From positions 1-38,484 of the forward strand of contig JAEWMX010000016.1 in assembly GCA_023393065.1 (NCBI GenBank): 38,484 nucleotides of DNA. The letters run 5' to 3'. Made by a program: the position numbers and the translations under genes. The stretch comes from Bacillota bacterium (lineage in GTDB: Bacteria; Bacillota_I; Bacilli_A; RFN20; CAG-826). The notes below the pieces were generated by a model. That model saw nothing but the letters and a program-made list of their open reading frames with translations, had not been told where the DNA came from and ran no database searches. This document shows positions 34,130 through 38,484 of the stretch, piece after piece. How positions within the stretch are numbered: the stretch's first letter is position 1; the number at the start of each line of letters is the position of its first letter.

Positions 34130-34858
34130 TTGTCTCTCTTCACTTCTTTAGAATGGATTCGAGGCGATTACGTATTCGCTTTCGGAGGTTCAAAATTCAT
34201 GCTGTGGTTCGTCATCTCCTATCTCGTTGTGCTCTTCACCTATTTTATTACTGAGACGAGCGGGAAACTGTATCTTCGCGCCCCGAACAAAATAATTCTA
34301 TCGTCGATGTTTTTGATCTTCGCACTCATTCAATTTCAAAATTATACTTTTCTGAGCTTTCACTTGTTGCTGATGATTGCCTTGTTCATGGCGTTCATGG
34401 GTGATGTCTCCTTGCTATTTGATATGAACCGAGGTGGCGATTTCTTTTTGTGCGCCAACATTGCTTTTGTCAGCTACTACCTCGCCACTATTGTTGATGG
34501 CGGATATGGTTTTGGAGACTTCTGGTGGGTTTTGATACCGTGGTTTGTCCTAGTTGCCACATTCATCTTCTTGGCCCAAAAATTTCCCAACATGTTAAAA
34601 CTTGGAAAGATGAAATGGCCCATGTCATTTTATTTAGCCTCGATTATCCTCCACGGTATGATGGGTGTCGCATTATTGGTTTTGTTTCCAATCTCGCCGA
34701 GCGCCCTCATGGGCTTGGGTGCGGTTCTTTTCATGATTTCCGATTTTATCCTCGTCATCCACAAATTTGTCATACGCCACAACAAATGGATTTTAAGGGC
34801 CAATAGTTTGTTTTATTTTGTCGGTATGTTGCTAATTGTTCTGAGCATGGCGCTCTAA
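34130..34858 (+). CDS. YhhN/TMEM86-like integral membrane protein
   Basis: The 242-residue protein has about seven or eight hydrophobic helices. It matches the YhhN family in the acidic helix motif FMGDVSLLFD and the late SDFILVIHKF; animal members (TMEM86) are lysoplasmalogenases. Bacterial function is mostly unproven. The start is uncertain: the open frame begins with TTG at 34130, with only a weak GGA upstream, and the next in-frame ATG at 34199 (MLWFVISY) would trim 23 residues before the first helix. Confidence 0.7.
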   Translation: MSLFTSLEWIRGDYVFAFGGSKFMLWFVISYLVVLFTYFITETSGKLYLRAPNKIILSSMFLIFALIQFQNYTFLSFHLLLMIALFMAFMGDVSLLFDMNRGGDFFLCANIAFVSYYLATIVDGGYGFGDFWWVLIPWFVLVATFIFLAQKFPNMLKLGKMKWPMSFYLASIILHGMMGVALLVLFPISPSALMGLGAVLFMISDFILVIHKFVIRHNKWILRANSLFYFVGMLLIVLSMAL

Positions 34859-34905
34859 GCTACTTGTCTTCATCATTTTTATGATACATGAGACGGTCAA
34901 GCTTA

Positions 34906-34934
34906 TTTAGCTGATTATTTTTTGCTGATATAAT
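34906..34934 (+). promoter_or_regulatory. Promoter of the XRE regulator gene
   Basis: TTTAGC (34906-34911), 17-base spacer, TATAAT (34929-34934); +1 near 34941. An alternative -10 TAAAAT is at 34954-34959. Confidence 0.5.
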
Positions 34935-34957
34935 CATTTTTGGCAAAAAGTGCTAAA

Positions 34958-35007
34958 ATGCAACCGTAAGTTGCGCATTTGAAAAGCAGACTTGGTAGAT
35001 GCAACCG
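34958..35007 (+). repeat. Direct repeats ATGCAACCG in the regulator leader
   Basis: The nonamer ATGCAACCG occurs at 34958-34966 and again at 34999-35007, 41 bp apart (about four helical turns). The first copy is part of a hairpin GCAAC-CGTAA-GTTGC (34960-34974). These could be an autoregulatory binding site. Confidence 0.4.
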
Positions 35008-35053
35008 ACCATCTTTTCCTAAAATGTAGCTGTTTAGTAAGGAGGATTAATTT

Positions 35054-35854
35054 ATGAATATTGAAATTGCTGAACGCCTCATCAAACTCCGCAAAGAAAA
35101 GGGTTTATCACAAGAAGAACTTGCTTCTAAATTGGGCTTATCGAGGCAAGCCGTCAGTAAATGGGAGCGCGCTGAAGCGAGCCCGGATACCGACAACCTC
35201 ATCTGCTTGGCACGCATCTATGGCGTATCCTTAGATGATTTATTAAATACGAGCGATAGCGTTGAAGACATCGTCAAGGAACAGGTTAAAGAACAAGCCA
35301 AAGAAGAAGAGGTGAAAAAGGATCGCGTCCACATCGGAGCGGACGGCATTCATGTCGAAAGCAAGGATGGCGAACAAGTTCACATCAGCGGTGACGGCAT
35401 CTTCGTGAAAGATAAAGACGAAGAAATCAATGTCGGATGCGGCAAGAACTACCACTATAAGCCCTCAAAATACGAAATCGTGAAAGGCGCTGTAGTTGGC
35501 TCATTTACTCTGCTCGCAGTCGTCGCTTTCTTGCTGCTCGGCTTTTTGCTACCTGGTGGTATCGGATGGACTACCGGCTGGATCATCTTCTTATTTATTC
35601 CCATCGTCTCGTCGCTTTTCACCTGTTTTCATCGCAAGCGGATTACCGCCTTTGCCTTTCCTGTATTGGTGAGTGCCGTCTTTCTCTTTCTAGGCATGGG
35701 GTTTAACTTATGGCATCCTTATTGGATTATCTTTTTAGCCATACCGATCTTCTATTCAGTCTTCGGCCCTATCGACAAGCTCCTACGTCATCGCCGCATC
35801 GAAAAAGGCATTGAGATCGACATCATCGATAGCGACGACGAAGACAAAGACTAA
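35054..35854 (+). CDS. Membrane-anchored XRE-type HTH regulator
   Basis: The 266-residue protein starts with a Cro/CI-type HTH (residues 6-62: LSQEELASKLGLSRQAVSKW and LDDLLNTSD). A charged linker (68-90) leads to a tandem 17-residue repeat with pattern VHI-x2-DGI-x-V-x2-KD-x-E (92-108 and 109-125), then four hydrophobic segments (about 144-167, 170-192, 197-217, 221-240) and an acidic C-terminus (DIIDSDDEDKD). The layout suggests a DNA-binding protein held at the membrane that senses envelope state. The SD AAGGAGG is strong. Targets are unknown; the FNT gene next door is one candidate. Confidence 0.85.
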   Translation: MNIEIAERLIKLRKEKGLSQEELASKLGLSRQAVSKWERAEASPDTDNLICLARIYGVSLDDLLNTSDSVEDIVKEQVKEQAKEEEVKKDRVHIGADGIHVESKDGEQVHISGDGIFVKDKDEEINVGCGKNYHYKPSKYEIVKGAVVGSFTLLAVVAFLLLGFLLPGGIGWTTGWIIFLFIPIVSSLFTCFHRKRITAFAFPVLVSAVFLFLGMGFNLWHPYWIIFLAIPIFYSVFGPIDKLLRHRRIEKGIEIDIIDSDDEDKD

Positions 35855-35883
35855 ACTCAATCAATTTTCATTTTTGCGAAACT

Positions 35884-35912
35884 AAAGGCCCGTAAGGGTC
35901 TTTATCATTTCG
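35884..35912 (+). terminator. Probable terminator after the regulator gene
   Basis: AAAGGCCC (35884-35891), loop GTAA, GGGTCTTT (35896-35903), one G-U pair, followed by only a short T-rich stretch. An outer GCGAAA / TTTCGC pair extends the stem. Confidence 0.55.
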
Positions 35913-35937
35913 CTCTCAGTTTTTCGCTTTAATCCGC

Positions 35938-35950
35938 TATAATATCAATC
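35938..35950 (+). promoter_or_regulatory. -10 element predicting a leaderless GTG start
   Basis: TATAAT (35938-35943) is followed by seven bases and the GTG at 35951. No SD is present. Transcription start at 35950 or 35951 is expected. Confidence 0.55.
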
Positions 35951-36601
35951 GTGAAAATACAGCGTGAAATTATTAAAACGTATATCTCGGGTATATATGG
36001 CGGACTATGTGTCGTCTTGGCCACCTCCCTCTACCTCCTTTTTTATTCGTTTAATTTGCGACCATTAGGTTCGATTTTGTTTTCTGTTGGGCTCATTCTC
36101 ATCGTCAACTATGGCTTTTCTCTTTACACTGGAAAAATCGGTTATGCTTTCGCCTTAGAAGACAGACCTAAAAAGACTAATCTCCTGATGATCTTTTTGG
36201 GTAACGCGACGGCAGCAATTATTGCCGGTGCGCTTCTTTCCTTACTCCGTTATACGGGATGGACGGCCTTGTTTGATATCGTTGACGCAACTAGCGCCGG
36301 GCGCGAAATCGGAAGTGGCGAGCCCTGGTATTTAGCTATCATCTATGGCTTTTTTTGCGGCCTTTTGATCTTTTTCGCGATTCACACTTTTAAAAAAGCT
36401 AAAAAAATCTGGGTCAAATATATCGGTCTCATATTTTTTATATCCCTTTTCGTCATCTTCGGAATGGAACACTGCATCGCCAACCTGTACATCTTCACCT
36501 TAGGAAACGCTTGGACTTGGGGTTTGTTGCTCAATGTCGCGATTATTGTCGTCGGCAATTCTTTGGGTGGCATGTTCGGTTATTTGCTGACCCATCTTTA
36601 G
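35951..36601 (+). CDS. Formate/nitrite transporter (FNT) family channel, short form
   Basis: The 216-residue protein has six hydrophobic helices and FNT-family marks: GLILIVNYGFSLYTGKIGY in the second-helix region (compare the ELFTGN region of FocA), GMEHCIANLYIF with the central channel His, and GNSLGGMFGY in the last helix. FNT channels are pentamers carrying formate, nitrite, hydrosulfide or lactate-like anions. It is much shorter than FocA (about 285), mainly at the termini. The start is GTG at 35951, placed by the -10 and by the N-terminal amphipathic helix QREIIKTY. The substrate cannot be told. Confidence 0.82.
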   Translation: MKIQREIIKTYISGIYGGLCVVLATSLYLLFYSFNLRPLGSILFSVGLILIVNYGFSLYTGKIGYAFALEDRPKKTNLLMIFLGNATAAIIAGALLSLLRYTGWTALFDIVDATSAGREIGSGEPWYLAIIYGFFCGLLIFFAIHTFKKAKKIWVKYIGLIFFISLFVIFGMEHCIANLYIFTLGNAWTWGLLLNVAIIVVGNSLGGMFGYLLTHL

Positions 36602-36611
36602 ATCGCAAGCG

Positions 36612-36632
36612 ATTGCCTTTCGCTAGGCAATA
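36612..36632 (+). other. Hairpin between the FNT and GH13 genes
   Basis: ATTGCCT / AGGCAAT with a six-base loop (TTCGCT). No T tract follows, so termination is uncertain; it overlaps the proposed -35 of the next gene. Confidence 0.4.
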
Positions 36633-36648
36633 CAGCACAATAATTAAC
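36613..36648 (+). promoter_or_regulatory. Weak promoter, possibly leaderless, before the GH13 gene
   Basis: TTGCCT (36613-36618), 17-base spacer, CACAAT (36636-36641), then seven bases to ATG 36649. The -10 is poor, but the spacing matches the other leaderless candidates and no SD is seen. Confidence 0.35.
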
Positions 36649-38355
36649 ATGAACAACAAACATCGAGAGCATAAATGGTGGAAGACGGCCATTGGCTACA
36701 TCATCTATCCAAGCACTTTTAAAGATAGCAACGACGATGGCATCGGCGACTTACAAGGCATCATCTCGAAACTCGACTATCTTAAGGATCTCGGCATCGA
36801 TCTCATCTGGATTTGTCCTTTTTTCAAATCGCCGATGGATGATAACGGCTACGATGTCAGCGACTATTTGCGAGTCGATCCGCGCTTTGGAACAAATGAT
36901 GATTTTGATTTGTTAATCAAAGAGGCTCACGCCCGCGGCATTCGCCTCGTCATCGATTTCGTCTTGAATCACACGAGCGACGAGCATCCGTGGTTTATTG
37001 AAGCTCAAAATAATCCCCAATCCCCCAAGCGCGACTACTATTTGACGCTGCCGCCTCGGTATATCGAAGGCAAGAGAATGCCCCCGAATAATTGGAAAGG
37101 CTTCTTTTCGACTTCGACTTGGTCATATGACGAGATATCAAATCGTTACTACATGCACATCTTCTCTAAGAAGATGCCGGACGTCAATTGGTCAAACCCC
37201 GATTTACGTCAAGAGTATTATCGCATTGCTAAACACTATTTGGATAAAGGTGTCGATGGTTTTCGATTGGATGCCCTCGCTCATTTGTCGCGTGACATGA
37301 GTTTTAAAAATTCAGACGTCAGCCTCGACGATAACGGACTGGCCTTCGACATGTCTAAGTATTCTAATCGTCCAGAATTATTTGATTACATGCGTGAATT
37401 TGACAATCTGGTATTTTCAAAATATGACTGCGTGACAATCGGCGAAGTGGGCGGTGGCATCTCACCCGAACAATCACTTGACTTATCAGGATACGAAAAC
37501 GGTTCAATTAGTATGGTCTTCAATTTCGACACGGCTTGGGAAAACGGAGCATACGATAGTGTTGATAAGAAAGATGAAGAGCTATCGACGGATGTCATCA
37601 AACTTAAAAACAATTTTTACCGCTGGTACAAAACATGTTACGGCAAAGCTTGGATGCCGCTTTACTGGGACAATCACGACCACCCCCGTGTCCTATCGCA
37701 GTACGGCAGCGTCAAATTTCGAAAAGAATCGGCTAAGATGCTAATTACGACTTTGCTTTTTATGTATGGCACACCTTTCATCTACTATGGCGATGAAATC
37801 GGAATGAGCAATGTCGACTACACAAACATCGAGGATTTTAACGATGTGAGCGCCCGCAATTATGTTGAAGAAAATAAGAATCGTTATGATAGCGAGACCT
37901 TATTGCGCTTCTTGCGCCGCACCTCACGAATCAATGCTCGGACACCGATGCAGTGGAGCGATGAGGCATATGCTGGTTTTTCGCGGGTTGCCCCAAGTCA
38001 AAAAGTTAACGGAAACTATCGCCAAGTAAATGTTGCAAAAAATGTCCTAGATGAGGATTCAATTTTGCGCTATTACCAAAAAGCCATCGCTCTTCGCAAG
38101 GAAGAAAGCATCAGTGAATCGGTCTTATTTGGAGCATTTTCGCTTATCAGCCAAGACCACGAAGATGTTTTCGCTTATCGCCACGACGGTAATAAAAAAA
38201 TCGTTCTCATCGCCAATTTTCGTGCAAAAACCATTCCTTTTCAATTCAATTCGACGATTAAAAATACGCTCTTACATAATTATTCAGACATTTCTGAGTC
38301 AGATGGCGCTCTTAACTTGCGACCTTTCGAATGCTATTTGTTCGAAGTTTTATAA
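36649..38355 (+). CDS. GH13 alpha-glucosidase (oligosaccharide hydrolase)
   Basis: The 568-residue TIM-barrel enzyme belongs to the oligo-1,6-glucosidase/alpha-glucosidase branch of GH13. Seen: NDDGIGDLQGI, region I DFVLNHTSDEHPW, region II GFRLDALAHL with nucleophile D208, region III TIGEVGG with acid/base E266, and region IV YWDNHDHPR with D344. There is no signal peptide, so it acts on imported oligosaccharides in the cytosol. The residue after the nucleophile is Ala, not the Val typical of alpha-1,6-specific members, which suggests alpha-1,4 preference. The start at 36649 gives the usual N-terminus KWWKTAIGYIIYP; the ORF from 36511 lies in the FNT gene. Confidence 0.92.
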   Translation: MNNKHREHKWWKTAIGYIIYPSTFKDSNDDGIGDLQGIISKLDYLKDLGIDLIWICPFFKSPMDDNGYDVSDYLRVDPRFGTNDDFDLLIKEAHARGIRLVIDFVLNHTSDEHPWFIEAQNNPQSPKRDYYLTLPPRYIEGKRMPPNNWKGFFSTSTWSYDEISNRYYMHIFSKKMPDVNWSNPDLRQEYYRIAKHYLDKGVDGFRLDALAHLSRDMSFKNSDVSLDDNGLAFDMSKYSNRPELFDYMREFDNLVFSKYDCVTIGEVGGGISPEQSLDLSGYENGSISMVFNFDTAWENGAYDSVDKKDEELSTDVIKLKNNFYRWYKTCYGKAWMPLYWDNHDHPRVLSQYGSVKFRKESAKMLITTLLFMYGTPFIYYGDEIGMSNVDYTNIEDFNDVSARNYVEENKNRYDSETLLRFLRRTSRINARTPMQWSDEAYAGFSRVAPSQKVNGNYRQVNVAKNVLDEDSILRYYQKAIALRKEESISESVLFGAFSLISQDHEDVFAYRHDGNKKIVLIANFRAKTIPFQFNSTIKNTLLHNYSDISESDGALNLRPFECYLFEVL

Positions 38356-38370
38356 GCGCCTTTTAGATTT

Positions 38371-38383
38371 GTGCACTGTGCAC
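38371..38383 (+). repeat. Dyad GTGCAC-T-GTGCAC
   Basis: Two copies of the self-complementary hexamer GTGCAC are separated by one base, upstream of the last gene. Position just upstream of a TATAAT (38407-38412) makes it a possible operator. Confidence 0.35.
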
Positions 38384-38406
38384 TATTCATTTAAAATCGC
38401 TCGCGT

Positions 38407-38412
38407 TATAAT
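38407..38412 (+). promoter_or_regulatory. -10 element of the last gene
   Basis: TATAAT lies 20 bases before the ATG at 38433 with SD CGGAGG in between, so this gene has a normal short leader. No good -35 is seen. Confidence 0.45.
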
Positions 38413-38432
38413 TTGAATAACGGAGGTATTTT

Positions 38433-38484
38433 ATGAAAGAAAAAGAAGCGAAAGCACTAGAAGCCGAAAAATCTTATGTTTCGC
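38433..38484 (+). CDS. Start of an unidentified gene (partial)
   Basis: An ATG at 38433 follows CGGAGG by seven bases and opens 17 codons to the window end, coding a Lys/Glu/Ala-rich N-terminus (MKEKEAKALEAEKSYVS). The composition suggests a charged helix. The product cannot be identified from this piece. Confidence 0.6.
   Translation, partial: MKEKEAKALEAEKSYVS

Noticed and set aside
1..38484. Mycoplasma-type code (UGA as Trp)
   Set aside because: Genes such as ftsY and cdsA end at TGA that overlaps the next start codon, and conserved Trp positions use TGG. Standard bacterial code fits throughout.
1..38484. CRISPR arrays, insertion sequences, prophage or toxin-antitoxin modules
   Set aside because: No regularly spaced repeats, transposases, integrase other than XerC, or phage genes were found. 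XerC is in its usual chromosomal place and has housekeeping features.

Overview
The window is a bacterial housekeeping segment with strong Bacillota/Bacilli synteny. It opens with the 3' end of a 23S rRNA gene and a complete 5S rRNA. It then runs through asp23-fakA, recG-plsX-rnc-ftsY-ylxM-ffh, trmD-rimM-khpA-rpsP (reversed), rplS, lepB-rbgA-rnhB, dprA, topA, trmFO-xerC, rpsB-tsf-pyrH-frr, uppS-cdsA-dxr-rseP-polC, two tRNA genes and a short accessory tail. PolC, the YlxM/Ffh/FtsY group, TrmFO, RbgA, KhpA and FakA together point to Bacilli in the broad sense (Mollicutes- or Erysipelotrichia-like lineages are possible). Base composition is moderate, with many ATC, GTC, CGC and GCC codons. UGA is used as a normal stop (ftsY, cdsA), so this is genetic code 11 and not the Mycoplasma code. 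I cannot name the genus.

Layout. 1-331: rRNA operon end. 372-1667: an L-fucose/L-arabinose isomerase-like protein of unknown substrate. 1782-3809: asp23-fakA. 3873-10235: DNA repair, lipid synthesis, RNA processing and protein targeting (recG, then plsX to ffh, tightly packed and overlapping). 10239-12086: trmD, rimM, khpA and rpsP on the minus strand. 12300-15036: rplS, then lepB-rbgA-rnhB. 15091-20355: dprA, topA, trmFO-xerC. 20569-23868: translation genes and UMP kinase. 23957-32609: isoprenoid and phospholipid synthesis, the RseP protease and replicative DNA polymerase. 32641-32910: tRNA-Pro and tRNA-Arg. 33127-38355: a VOC dioxygenase-like protein, a YhhN-like membrane protein, a membrane-anchored HTH regulator, a short formate/nitrite-family channel and a GH13 glucosidase. 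A further gene starts at 38433 and is cut by the window end.

The window holds no mobile element, CRISPR array, phage gene or obvious defence system. What stands out is regulatory and architectural. (1) At least five transcription-unit starts have a -10 hexamer ending 6 or 7 nt before the start codon and no Shine-Dalgarno, which predicts leaderless mRNAs, while internal genes often carry SD sequences or overlap their neighbour. (2) The normally co-directional rpsP-khpA-rimM-trmD block is inverted in place between ffh and rplS. (3) Ribosomal protein S2 has long charged extensions at both ends. (4) A membrane-tethered XRE regulator carries a tandem 17-residue repeat. (5) The SD of dprA is buried in a terminator-like hairpin. 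(6) smc and acpP are absent from their usual places.
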